Assembly (NCBI RefSeq): GCF_030297175.1
Contig: NZ_AP028070.1
Span: 3,596,001-3,660,000, forward strand
Length of the DNA stretch: 64,000 bases
Origin: Marinobacter sp. LA51
Lineage (GTDB): Bacteria; Pseudomonadota; Gammaproteobacteria; Pseudomonadales; Oleiphilaceae
Direction: 5' to 3'
In this document: in pieces, positions 54,536-63,010 of the stretch
How the letters are laid out: each line of letters starts with the position of its first letter
Position numbering within the stretch: the stretch's first letter is position 1
Program-made: the position numbers and the translations under genes
The notes under the pieces: model-generated
What the model saw: only the letters and a program-made list of their open reading frames with translations
The model's database searches: none
Told to the model about the DNA's origin: nothing

Positions 54536-56113
54536 ATGAAACTGGGCATTCCCAAAGAGATATTCACCGACGAGCGTCGGGTGGCGGTCACTCCGCCCTC
54601 GGCGCACAAGCTGATCGACCTGGGCTACGAGGTCATCGTGGAAGCGGGCGCCGGCGAGGCGGCCCACTACCGGGATGAAGCCTACGAGGCGGTGGGCGCC
54701 AGCATTGCCGTCGATACAAAATCCCTGTGGCAGGAATCTGACTTCATCCTGAAAGTACGGGCACCGATGGAGAACCCAACCCTGGGGGCTCACGAGGTGG
54801 ACCTGATGCGGGAAGGCAGTTTTCTGGTCAGCTACCTCTGGCCAGCCCAGAATCCTGAGCTGCTGGAGAAGCTCGCAGCCCGCAACATCACCGCCTTTGC
54901 CATCGACAGCCTGCCCCGGATCAGCCGGGCTCAGAAGATGGATGCACTCAGCGCCATGGCCAACATTGCTGGCTATCGCGCAGTTATCGAAGCGGCCAAC
55001 AATTTCGGCCGCTTCTTTACCGGACAGGTGACAGCCGCCGGTAAGGTGCCGCCCGCCAAGGTCATGGTGATTGGTGCCGGTGTCGCTGGCCTGGCCGCCG
55101 TAGGCGCCGCCAACAGCATGGGTGCCATCGTTCGGGCCTTCGATACCCGGCTGGAGGTGAAGGAACAGATCGAAAGCATGGGCGCCGAGTTCCTGCAGCT
55201 GGACTTTGGCGAGGAAGAAGGCAGTGGCGCCGGCGGTTACGCCAAGCAGATGAGCGACGAATTCATCAAGGCGGAGATGGCGCTGTTCGCGGATCAGGCG
55301 AAAGAAGTGGACATCATCATCACCACCGCCCTGATTCCCGGCAAGCCGGCGCCCCGTTTGATTACAGCCGACATGGTCAAATCCATGAAACCGGGCAGTG
55401 TCATTGTCGACCTGGCTTCCGAGCGCGGCGGCAACTGTGAGCTGACCGAGCCGGGCCAGATTGTGGAAAAACACGGTGTCACCCTGATCGGCTACACCGA
55501 TCTGCCCAGCCGTATGGCCAAGGTCGCTAGCGATCTGTATGCGACCAACCTGTTCCACCTGCTGACCGAGCTGACGCCGGAAAAAGACGGCACGCCGCAG
55601 GTGAACATGGACGACGACGTCATCCGTGGCCTGACTGTGGTCCATGGCAACGATGTTACCTGGCCGCCACCGCAGCCCCAGGCACCTGTCAGCCCGCAAC
55701 CGCCACCTGGCACCGAGGAACCCTCGGCGGCACAGAAGGAGGCAGCACGCAAGGATTCGGCCCGGCGCAGCCTGATTGGCAAGAGTGCGTTGCTGCTGGT
55801 GACTGTGGCGGCCCTGTATGGCGTTGGCGCCCATGCCCCGGAGAGTTTCCTGAGGCACTTCACGGTGTTCGTGCTGGCCTGCTTCATCGGCTGGCAAGTG
55901 ATCTGGAATGTCACGCCCTCACTGCACACCCCCCTGATGAGTGTCACCAACGCGATCAGCGGCATCATAGTGATCGGGGCCATCCTGCACCTGGCCCAGG
56001 CTGAGAATATCGCGGTGGGCATCATGGCGTTCGTCGCCGTGCTGATTGCCAGCATCAACGTGGGTGGTGGCTTCCGGGTTACCCATCGCATGCTCAAAAT
56101 GTTCCGCAAATAG
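54536..56113 (+). CDS. pntA: NAD(P) transhydrogenase subunit alpha
   Basis: The 525-residue protein starts M-K-L-G-I-P-K-E and has the NAD-binding dI domain (1-380, with G-A-G-V-A-G-L-A-A), a Pro-rich linker (about 385-405) and four C-terminal membrane helices. This is the fused PntA form, as in Escherichia coli. With PntB it uses the proton gradient to make NADPH from NADH. pntB follows after 12 bases. It may supply NADPH consumed by lipid and redox enzymes nearby. Confidence 0.95.
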   Translation: MKLGIPKEIFTDERRVAVTPPSAHKLIDLGYEVIVEAGAGEAAHYRDEAYEAVGASIAVDTKSLWQESDFILKVRAPMENPTLGAHEVDLMREGSFLVSYLWPAQNPELLEKLAARNITAFAIDSLPRISRAQKMDALSAMANIAGYRAVIEAANNFGRFFTGQVTAAGKVPPAKVMVIGAGVAGLAAVGAANSMGAIVRAFDTRLEVKEQIESMGAEFLQLDFGEEEGSGAGGYAKQMSDEFIKAEMALFADQAKEVDIIITTALIPGKPAPRLITADMVKSMKPGSVIVDLASERGGNCELTEPGQIVEKHGVTLIGYTDLPSRMAKVASDLYATNLFHLLTELTPEKDGTPQVNMDDDVIRGLTVVHGNDVTWPPPQPQAPVSPQPPPGTEEPSAAQKEAARKDSARRSLIGKSALLLVTVAALYGVGAHAPESFLRHFTVFVLACFIGWQVIWNVTPSLHTPLMSVTNAISGIIVIGAILHLAQAENIAVGIMAFVAVLIASINVGGGFRVTHRMLKMFRK

Positions 56114-56125
56114 GAGACGCAGCCC

Positions 56126-57520
56126 ATGGGCACAGGACTCGTCAGCGTGGCCTACGTGGTCGCCAGCGTGTTGTTTATCCTCAGCCTCGGTGGTCTGAGC
56201 CATCAGGAATCGGCCCGGCGCGGCAACCTTTACGGGGTCGCCGGTATCATCATTGCACTGATCGCCACCATGGCCAGTGTCAGTGAGGGCAGTCTGGTCA
56301 CCATCGTGATCGCGGTGCTGCTTGGTGCCAGTGTTGGCATCGCCATCGCCAACAAGGTGGAAATGACCCAGATGCCACAGCTGGTGGCGCTGCTGCACAG
56401 CTTCGTGGGTCTGGCGGCGGTGTTTGTCGGCTTCGCCGGCTATATCGAACCGCTCAAGGTAACCGTCGGCACCGAACACACCATTAAACTGGTGGAGGTG
56501 TTCGTCGGCGTCTTCATTGGGGCCATTACCTTCACCGGCTCCCTGGTCGCCTGCGGCAAGCTTGATGGCCGCATCGACAGCAAGGCCCTGACTCTTCCCG
56601 GCCGGCACGCCATGAACCTGGTGGCGGTGATCGTCTCGGTCTTTTTGGGTGCCTGGTTCCTTGAGACCGATAGCCTGGCCCTGGGGCTAATCGCCCTGGT
56701 GCTGATGACCCTGATTGCCTCGGTGCTGGGTATTCACCTGATCATGGCCATTGGCGGCGCCGATATGCCGGTGGTGGTGTCCATGCTCAACAGCTACTCC
56801 GGCTGGGCCGCAGCCTCCATCGGCTTCATGCTCGGTAACGACCTGCTGATCGTGACCGGGGCCCTGGTCGGCAGCAGCGGTGCCATCCTCAGCTACATCA
56901 TGTGCAAGGCCATGAACCGCTCGTTCATCAGCGTTATTCTCGGCGGCTTCGGCCAGACCAGCAGTAGCTCGGCGGCCGCCGATCCGGACCAGGCGGTGCA
57001 TGAAACCACCATCGATGAGGTCTGTGAGGAGCTGCGCAACGCCGACTCGGTAATCATCGTGCCCGGTTACGGCATGGCAGTGGCCCAGGCCCAGAGTGGG
57101 GTCAGTGACATGACCAAACTGCTGCGCGAGCGAGGCGTGAACGTGCGGTTTGGCATTCATCCGGTAGCCGGTCGCCTGCCCGGCCACATGAACGTACTGC
57201 TGGCCGAGGCCCATGTGCCCTACGATATCGTGTTGGAGATGGACGAGATCAACGACGATTTCCCGGACACCGACGTGGTACTGGTGATCGGCGCCAACGA
57301 CACGGTGAACCCGGCGGCAGCGGAAGACCCAGGCAGCCCAATTGCAGGGATGCCGGTACTGGAGGTGTGGAAAGCGCACCGGGTGGTGGTGCTGAAACGG
57401 GGCATGGCCACCGGTTACTCCGGCGTGGAAAACCCGCTGTTTTTCAAGGACAACACCAACATGCTGTTCGGCGACGCCAAGGAGAGTATCGACAAGCTCG
57501 TAAGCAGTTTGCGCGGCTAG
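56126..57520 (+). CDS. pntB: NAD(P) transhydrogenase subunit beta
   Basis: The 464-residue protein has about nine membrane helices (1-260) followed by the NADP-binding dIII domain, with [12 protein letters not shown] and G-A-N-D-T-V-N-P. It forms the proton channel and NADP site of the transhydrogenase with PntA. TAGGAGACG precedes the ATG. It ends the operon. Confidence 0.95.
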   Translation: MGTGLVSVAYVVASVLFILSLGGLSHQESARRGNLYGVAGIIIALIATMASVSEGSLVTIVIAVLLGASVGIAIANKVEMTQMPQLVALLHSFVGLAAVFVGFAGYIEPLKVTVGTEHTIKLVEVFVGVFIGAITFTGSLVACGKLDGRIDSKALTLPGRHAMNLVAVIVSVFLGAWFLETDSLALGLIALVLMTLIASVLGIHLIMAIGGADMPVVVSMLNSYSGWAAASIGFMLGNDLLIVTGALVGSSGAILSYIMCKAMNRSFISVILGGFGQTSSSSAAADPDQAVHETTIDEVCEELRNADSVIIVPGYGMAVAQAQSGVSDMTKLLRERGVNVRFGIHPVAGRLPGHMNVLLAEAHVPYDIVLEMDEINDDFPDTDVVLVIGANDTVNPAAAEDPGSPIAGMPVLEVWKAHRVVVLKRGMATGYSGVENPLFFKDNTNMLFGDAKESIDKLVSSLRG

Positions 57521-57532
57521 CGGGAAGGAATC

Positions 57533-57559
57533 CGGGTGCCTGGGCTGGCCAGGCACCCG
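57533..57559. terminator. Bidirectional hairpin between pntB and a lipoprotein gene
   Basis: Eleven-base perfect arms, CGGGTGCCTGG (57533-57543) and CCAGGCACCCG (57549-57559), have a five-base loop. It lies 12 bases after pntB and 12 bases from the convergent lipoprotein stop. There is no T-tract in either direction, so it may be a weak terminator or a message-stabilising hairpin. Confidence 0.6.
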
Positions 57560-57571
57560 ATCACCATCGGC

Positions 57572-57880
57572 TTACTCGGTGGTGTTATACACATACGAAG
57601 ACACGGTGCCATCGGCATTGAAGCGCACCACCAGGTCGGTGGTTTCCGCATCGCCAAAGGCCGACCAGCGATATTTACCGTAGGTCCAGGTGCGTTTACC
57701 GTCTTCAACGCCGGTGCGCCAAGGCTCACCAAATAATGTCTGGATGTCGGACCGGGTGGTCTCACCAACGGTGATGTCTTCCACATTGTGGGTCGCGAAA
57801 TCCCGGCCTACCGTGGCACAACCGGCCAGGGTCAGCACCGCCACCAGGGCAGTGATCTTCAATACTGCAGAACTGAACAT
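57572..57880 (-). CDS. Small lipoprotein with BamE/OmlA-like fold
   Basis: The start is ATG 57880 (a TTG two codons earlier is possible), with GGGGA seven bases upstream. The 102-residue protein has a signal with lipobox L-A-G-C and a domain with T-R-S-D-I-Q-T-L-F-G-E-P, the SmpA/OmlA pattern that BamE shares. It is not BamE itself judging by length and neighbours. Function unknown; probably envelope. Confidence 0.78.
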   Translation of the reverse strand: MFSSAVLKITALVAVLTLAGCATVGRDFATHNVEDITVGETTRSDIQTLFGEPWRTGVEDGKRTWTYGKYRWSAFGDAETTDLVVRFNADGTVSSYVYNTTE

Positions 57881-57999
57881 CCTCAAATCCCCTTAATTGA
57901 TACTTCCGGTGATACTACCGATCATTGGTACGCACACATCATAGAAGATCTATCACAGAGCGCGATTACGAATCGGACAGGTTTCGACCAGGCCGACGC

Positions 58000-58027
58000 A
58001 AAAAAGCCCCGGACAACCGGGGCTTTT
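58000..58027 (-). terminator. Strong Rho-independent terminator
   Basis: A GC-rich seven-base stem GCCCCGG (58006-58012) / CCGGGGC (58017-58023) has a four-base loop. It is flanked by six A on the left and four T on the right. On the minus strand the stem is followed by six T, 14 bases after the Old Yellow Enzyme stop codon. This is the clearest terminator in the window. Confidence 0.88.
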
Positions 58028-58040
58028 CGGACCTGGAAGC

Positions 58041-59153
58041 TTAATAGAGCTTGGTCAGGGACTTCTTGGCAAAGGCTTCTACCTCACCAATCCGGCCTTC
58101 CCGCACTTTCACCAGCCATTCCGGATCCTGCAGCAGGGCGCGGCCTACGGCGATCAGCTCGAACTCGTTATTGTTCATGCGCTCAACCAGTTCGTCGATA
58201 CCGGACTGCTCGACCGCTTCCTTCTTGCTGGCAAAGGTGCCGCTGATGAAGTCTTCGGTCAGGCCAACGCTGCCCACGGACATGGTCGGCTTACCGGTCA
58301 GCTTCTGGGTCCAGCCAGCCAGGTTCAGGTTAGAACCCTCGAATTCGGGCTCCCAGAACCGGCGGGTGGAGGCGTGGAAGATGTCCACACCGGCTTCAAC
58401 CAGCGGCTGCAGGAAGGCATCCAGCTCTTCCGGGCTGTTTACCAGGCGGGCCTCGTAATCCTGCTGTTTCCACTGAGAGAAGCGCAGCATGATTGGGTAC
58501 TCTGGCCCAACCCGGTGACGCACCGCTTCAACAATCTCGACCACGAAACGCAGTCGGTTTTCCATGCTGCCGCCGTATTCGTCGTCACGCTGGTTGGTGC
58601 CTTCCCACAGGAACTGGTCCAGCAGGTAGCCATGGGCACCGTGGATCTCAACGCCGTCAAAACCCAGCGCCTTGGCATCCTGGGCGGCATCGGCAAAGGC
58701 GGTGATAACGTCGTCGATGTCGTCCTTGGTCATGGCCTTGCCATTGAGCTTGCCCGGGGCAAACAGACCGGACGGGCTATAACCCGGCACTGACGGATCC
58801 GGCTCGATGCCTTCCTTGCGCACCGCACCCACGTGCCACAGCTGTGGGAAGATCGCACCGCCGGCCTCGTGCACGGCATCAACGACATCTTTCCAGCCTT
58901 GCAGGGCAGCATTGCCGTGGAACGCCGGCACGTTCGGATAGCCATTGGCACCGGCGTGATTAACGGTGGTGCCTTCGGTAATCAGCAGACCCACGCCGTT
59001 TTCCGCACGACGACGGTAATAGCTGACCACGTCCTCGTTCGGGACATTACCCGGCGAGAAATTACGGGTCATGGGCGCCATCGCCACACGGTTGCGCAGT
59101 TTCAGGTTATGAAGCTCAAATGGTTGGAAAAGCGGACCAAGATTCATGGACAT
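58041..59153 (-). CDS. NADH:flavin oxidoreductase, Old Yellow Enzyme family
   Basis: ATG 59153 is preceded by GAGGAG, giving 370 residues starting M-S-M-N-L-G-P-L-F-Q-P. The FMN barrel motifs include R-V-A-M-A-P-M-T-R, H-G-A-H-G-Y-L-L-D-Q-F-L and a late V-G-R-A-L-L-Q-D-P. These enzymes reduce activated alkenes, quinones and nitro compounds with NAD(P)H. The divergent HxlR gene and repeated operator-like sites suggest induction by electrophiles. Confidence 0.93.
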   Translation of the reverse strand: MSMNLGPLFQPFELHNLKLRNRVAMAPMTRNFSPGNVPNEDVVSYYRRRAENGVGLLITEGTTVNHAGANGYPNVPAFHGNAALQGWKDVVDAVHEAGGAIFPQLWHVGAVRKEGIEPDPSVPGYSPSGLFAPGKLNGKAMTKDDIDDVITAFADAAQDAKALGFDGVEIHGAHGYLLDQFLWEGTNQRDDEYGGSMENRLRFVVEIVEAVRHRVGPEYPIMLRFSQWKQQDYEARLVNSPEELDAFLQPLVEAGVDIFHASTRRFWEPEFEGSNLNLAGWTQKLTGKPTMSVGSVGLTEDFISGTFASKKEAVEQSGIDELVERMNNNEFELIAVGRALLQDPEWLVKVREGRIGEVEAFAKKSLTKLY

Positions 59154-59219
59154 CGGATAACACTCCTCGCACTTTGGCGTACGTGAACAAGGCCTCGACA
59201 ACATCGGTCGCGACCTCAT

Positions 59220-59276
59220 CAATTTGGTTTCGTAAAGCAACCCTATTCAATTTGGTTTTAACATGCAACCCTATTC
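59220..59276. promoter_or_regulatory. Two direct repeats, candidate HxlR operators
   Basis: Two 29-base units start at 59220 and 59248 (28-base period). Each reads CAATTTGGTTT, six variable bases, then GCAACCCTATTC; all fixed bases are identical. Within each unit GGTT and AACC form a dyad. They fill the region between the divergent oxidoreductase and HxlR genes, 16 bases before the HxlR ATG. HxlR proteins bind such dyads as dimers. Confidence 0.72.
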
Positions 59277-59291
59277 GGTACACTCCCCTAC

Positions 59292-59762
59292 ATGGCTAGA
59301 AAACGTTTTGATGATTCCAATTGCTCCGTCGCCCGCGCCCTTAATGAAGTGGGAGACTGGTGGTCGCTGCTGATCGTGTTGCATGCCATGTACGGCACCC
59401 GGCGCTTTGTCGATTTTCAGCAGGAGCTTGGCATTGCCAAGAACATTCTCTGTGATCGCCTGGCCCGGCTGGTGGACAACCAGGTATTGAGCAAGGTCGA
59501 TGTGGGCGAGCACGGATCGCGGTTCGAATACCGCCTGACGGAGAAAGGCCGGGATCTGTTCCCGGTGGTGGTAGCGTTGCGCCAATGGGGAGATAAGTGG
59601 AACCCCGCACCTGACGAAGTACCTTTGGATCTTCGGGACCGGGCTACCGGCCAACCGATTCCTCCGGTGGAGGTGCAGAATGCGGACGGCAAATCACTGT
59701 CCGTAAGGGATGTGTTTGTACCGGAAGCCTCACGGCCCGGGCACAAGAAAAACACCGCCTGA
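59292..59762 (+). CDS. HxlR-family transcription regulator
   Basis: The 156-residue protein has the HxlR winged helix with a conserved N-terminal Cys (N-C-S-V-A-R, Cys11), W-W-S-L-L-I, G-I-A-K-N-I-L-C-D-R-L and Y-R-L-T-E-K-G. The N-terminal Cys is the redox or electrophile sensor in relatives such as YodB and QorR. It is divergent from the Old Yellow Enzyme gene and probably controls it through the repeats between them. It has an extended C-terminal tail (about 110-156). Confidence 0.93.
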   Translation: MARKRFDDSNCSVARALNEVGDWWSLLIVLHAMYGTRRFVDFQQELGIAKNILCDRLARLVDNQVLSKVDVGEHGSRFEYRLTEKGRDLFPVVVALRQWGDKWNPAPDEVPLDLRDRATGQPIPPVEVQNADGKSLSVRDVFVPEASRPGHKKNTA

Positions 59763-59764
59763 CC

Positions 59765-59787
59765 GCAGGCACCGTCCTGGTGCCTGC
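59765..59787 (+). terminator. Terminator after the HxlR gene
   Basis: GCAGGCACC (59765-59773) and GGTGCCTGC (59779-59787) form a perfect nine-base stem with a five-base loop, followed by TTATTG. It lies just past the HxlR stop codon and before the convergent helicase gene. Confidence 0.65.
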
Positions 59788-59825
59788 TTATTGATCAGAC
59801 TGCTAATCAGCTTGCCAGAGAGCTA

Positions 59826-61148
59826 TCAGGCGTCCTGACGCGCTCCGCGGCTGCGCTGACCGCCACCGCCATTCTGGCTGCGACCGCCGCTACGACCACC
59901 GGGCTTGGCGCCGAAACTGCGCGGCTTGCCACCTGGCTTGCCGTTACCGCCACCATTGCCATTGCGGCCACGCGCCTTGCTCGGATCGGCCTTGGCCTTC
60001 GGCTTCAGCGGCAGATTGTTGGTCGGCTCGAAGCCATCCACCTGCTTACGTGGCAACTGCTTCTTGATCAGTTTTTCGATACCCGCCAACATCTTACCTT
60101 CGTCAGCGCTGACCAGTGACAACGCGTGCCCGCTCTCGCCGGCACGGCCGGTGCGGCCAATCCGGTGCACGTAATCTTCCGGAACGTTCGGCAGCTCAAA
60201 GTTCACTACCTGCGGTAGCTGTTTGATGTCCAGGCCACGGGCCGCGATATCAGTCGCCACCAGAACCCGGATGTCACCTTGCTTGAACTCAGCCAGTGCG
60301 CGGGTGCGGGCACCCTGGGATTTGTTGCCATGGATCGCCGCGGCGGTGATGCCGTCACGCTCCAGCTTCTGGGTCAAGCGGTTGGCGCCATGCTTTGTGC
60401 GGGTGAAGACCAGCACTTGCTCCCACGCATTGTCCCGAACCAGTTTGCTCAGCAACGCAGTCTTTTGGCTCTGATCGACGGGATAAACTGACTGCTTGAT
60501 ACTCTCCGCCGCGGTGTTACGAGCCGCCACTTCTACCTGAACGGGATTGTCCAGCAGGCCTTGAGCCAGGGTACGAATCTCGTTGGAGAAGGTCGCGGAG
60601 AACAACAGGTTCTGACGCTTGGCCGGCAGCAGCGCCAGGATCTTGCGAATGTCACGGATGAAGCCCATGTCGAGCATGCGGTCGGCTTCGTCCAGCACCA
60701 GAATCTCGACTTCGTCGAAACGCACGGCGTTCTGCTGGTACAGGTCCATCAGGCGACCAGGAGTGGCCACCAGAACGTCCAGACCCTTACGCAGCTTCAT
60801 CATCTGGGGATTGATTTTCACACCACCGAAGACCACCGCGGCCTTGGTCGGAATGTACTTGCTGTAAAGATTTACACTGTCGTGCACCTGCGCCGCCAGC
60901 TCCCGGGTCGGGGCCAGGATCAGAGCGCGCGGGCCCTTTCCGGTGCGGGGCTTTTCAGCCAAGCGCTGCAGCAATGGCAGGGTAAAGCCGGCGGTTTTGC
61001 CGGTGCCGGTCTGGGCGGCAGCCATCACGTCCTTGCCGGACAGTACTGCGGGAATGGCCTGGGCCTGAATCGGGGAAGGCGTATCGTAGCCCTGATCGGA
61101 CGTGGCACGGACCAGCTGCTCGGACAGACCGAGTGAAGAAAAGCTCAT
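59826..61148 (-). CDS. rhlE: DEAD-box RNA helicase RhlE
   Basis: The 440-residue helicase has A-Q-T-G-T-G-K-T (Walker A), P-T-R-E-L-A, D-E-A-D, S-A-T and H-R-I-G-R-T-G-R. The C-terminal 65 residues are rich in Gly, Arg, Asn and Lys (RGG-like), as in RhlE for RNA binding. It unwinds structured RNA in ribosome assembly and turnover. A gap of 293 bases lies upstream, possibly including a long leader. Confidence 0.93.
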   Translation of the reverse strand: MSFSSLGLSEQLVRATSDQGYDTPSPIQAQAIPAVLSGKDVMAAAQTGTGKTAGFTLPLLQRLAEKPRTGKGPRALILAPTRELAAQVHDSVNLYSKYIPTKAAVVFGGVKINPQMMKLRKGLDVLVATPGRLMDLYQQNAVRFDEVEILVLDEADRMLDMGFIRDIRKILALLPAKRQNLLFSATFSNEIRTLAQGLLDNPVQVEVAARNTAAESIKQSVYPVDQSQKTALLSKLVRDNAWEQVLVFTRTKHGANRLTQKLERDGITAAAIHGNKSQGARTRALAEFKQGDIRVLVATDIAARGLDIKQLPQVVNFELPNVPEDYVHRIGRTGRAGESGHALSLVSADEGKMLAGIEKLIKKQLPRKQVDGFEPTNNLPLKPKAKADPSKARGRNGNGGGNGKPGGKPRSFGAKPGGRSGGRSQNGGGGQRSRGARQDA

Positions 61149-61441
61149 ATTGGATCAACTCTTGATTGTTCTGCCTCCACGAACACCATTCGTCGGCGAA
61201 TGCGGGCAGATACCATGCACAGGCATGGAGAAAAAGACGACTACGGTCACGCGCCGTTAACGGGGTGACGTCCTCTGACAGGTCGTATGGATGGTTCGCA
61301 TGGCGGCGTTACGCCGGAAATTGCGGAATCCCTAGAGGCAGGATGCGGGCACAGTAACAGAGCCCCCATCAATTAGCCATAGGTGTTTACAGCAGGGGCC
61401 CGCGCTATGGCGGGCGCCTGCAGAGGTTGGTTTTGGCGGAT
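61149..61441. other. Intergenic region of 293 bases upstream of rhlE
   Basis: The left part would be the rhlE promoter and leader on the minus strand, with GGAGGCAG about 28 bases from its start. At the right end a GC-rich hairpin at 61392-61421 (GCAGGGGCCCGC / GCGGGCGCCTGC, one internal mismatch) lies 20 bases past the acyltransferase stop and may end its transcript; no T-tract follows. No gene is supported. Confidence 0.5.
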
Positions 61442-62362
61442 TCAGTAGATACTGACCGCGCCCTCTGGGCGGGTTTTGAAGCGCTTGTGCAACCACAAGT
61501 ATTGGTCCGGCTGCTCACGAATGGTGGTTTCGATATAGCGGTTCCAGGTTTCGGCATCCTGTTGTGGATCTTCGCCAAAGCCTTGCTGGATGGGCGAAAA
61601 CACGACCCGGTAATGGCCGTCGGGCATCCGCAGGTGGCTGACGCAGATAACCGCCGCGCCAGATTCCCGGGCGATGTAGCTGGGCGAGGTGATGCAGCCG
61701 GCGTTGACCCCGAAAAACGGCGCAAACAGTTCGGATTTCTTGCCAAAATCCTGATCGCAGGCGAACCAGACCTGACCGCCCTCTTTCAGGTACGAGAGCA
61801 TGGGCCTCAGCTTGCGCTTGGTAAATGGCCGAATATTGAAATGGCGGCGACGACCCCGTTCAATCATGCGGTCGATGACCGGGTTGTTATTGGGACGATA
61901 CATGTAACCGGGCTTGTCCAGGTGACAGGCAATCAGGGGCAAGGCGAAATCGAAAATGCTGTAGTGACCACCGATCAGCAACACGCCCTGGCCGCGCGCC
62001 TTGGCTTCTTCCAGATGCTCGGTGCCGGACACCGACGCTGACGCGCAGTAGGGCTCCATATTGCGCCACCAGGCATGGGTGCTTTCCAGAAAGCCACGCG
62101 CCGATGCCACAAAGGTGTCTTCCAACAGCTCAGCCCGGGCATCTTTGCTCAGCCCCGGCATGCAGGCCGCCAGGTTGGCATCGACCACTCGGGCCCGTGA
62201 TTTCAGTTTGCCCGCCAGCAACCGCCCCAGCCAGCTGCCAAAGCGCTGCTTCGCTGCCATCGGCAAAAACGACAACAGCCAGAGCACAAACACCAGAGAC
62301 CAGGAACCCCAAAACGACGGGTGCCAGAGGGGGCGATTTGCTTTCTTGCCGCGAGAAGCCAT
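61442..62362 (-). CDS. LpxL/HtrB-family lipid A acyltransferase
   Basis: The 306-residue protein has an N-terminal membrane helix (about 18-36) and the acyltransferase signature H-x(4)-D in G-G-H-Y-S-I-F-D-F (His133, Asp138). The pattern of R-P-N-N-N-P and D-Q-D-F-G follows LpxL/LpxM enzymes that add secondary acyl chains to lipid A at the inner membrane. Which chain it adds is not clear; a lysophospholipid acyltransferase is a less likely alternative. Confidence 0.9.
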   Translation of the reverse strand: MASRGKKANRPLWHPSFWGSWSLVFVLWLLSFLPMAAKQRFGSWLGRLLAGKLKSRARVVDANLAACMPGLSKDARAELLEDTFVASARGFLESTHAWWRNMEPYCASASVSGTEHLEEAKARGQGVLLIGGHYSIFDFALPLIACHLDKPGYMYRPNNNPVIDRMIERGRRRHFNIRPFTKRKLRPMLSYLKEGGQVWFACDQDFGKKSELFAPFFGVNAGCITSPSYIARESGAAVICVSHLRMPDGHYRVVFSPIQQGFGEDPQQDAETWNRYIETTIREQPDQYLWLHKRFKTRPEGAVSIY

Positions 62363-62474
62363 ACAACAGTTACCGTTACCAAAATATAAGAAAGGCAGCC
62401 TGACACACCTGTAGCACCTTTAATATATGTTTTAGGTAACTGTTTCTTTGGCAAGATCTGACGGACTACCGGGG

Positions 62475-62930
62475 TCAGCGAGTCGCCGCCTGAGCGAAAT
62501 TGGCTAATGCCTTGCTGACTTTATTCAGCACCTTGTCGCAGCCCTCCAGGCCATGACGGGCCTTAAGGTAGGCCGGGTCATTGTAGCCAAGCCAAACCTG
62601 TCCACCTTCATCCTCCCAGACCAATGCTTTCTGCGGCAGATCCGCCGCCACACTCTGGCTGCAGTGCATCAACGGGGTGCCGACTTTCGGGTTGCCAAAG
62701 ATCACCAGTTCGGTGGGGCGCAGTTGCTTACCTACTGATTCGGCTCCAGCGGCATGATCGATGCGATTGAATACCGTCATCCCCTTCTCGCCCAGCACCG
62801 ACTCCAGCTTATCCGCAGTCGCGACCACGCTGTGGTTGCTCTTGACCACAATAAGTCCGTCTGCAGCCTGCGCCAGACCGGCGAGGCAGAGCGTCAGCAG
62901 GGCCACGGCGAGCATTCTTAACTTATTCAT
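62475..62930 (-). CDS. Periplasmic DUF302 protein
   Basis: The 151-residue protein has a signal peptide (1-22) and a DUF302 domain, with V-F-N-R-I-D-H, E-L-V-I-F-G-N-P-K-V-G-T-P-L-M and L-P-Q-K-A-L-V-W-E-D. DUF302 proteins are small, widespread and of unknown function, with a fold distantly like heavy-metal or nucleotide sensors. It stands alone between the lipid A acyltransferase and monooxygenase genes. Confidence 0.88.
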   Translation of the reverse strand: MNKLRMLAVALLTLCLAGLAQAADGLIVVKSNHSVVATADKLESVLGEKGMTVFNRIDHAAGAESVGKQLRPTELVIFGNPKVGTPLMHCSQSVAADLPQKALVWEDEGGQVWLGYNDPAYLKARHGLEGCDKVLNKVSKALANFAQAATR

Positions 62931-63010
62931 AACCAGTATCCTTATCAGTCGAGTGCAGCTCCCATACTAGACCAGAATCCGGGATGACGGCGATCAGCAA
63001 TCGGCTGGCA

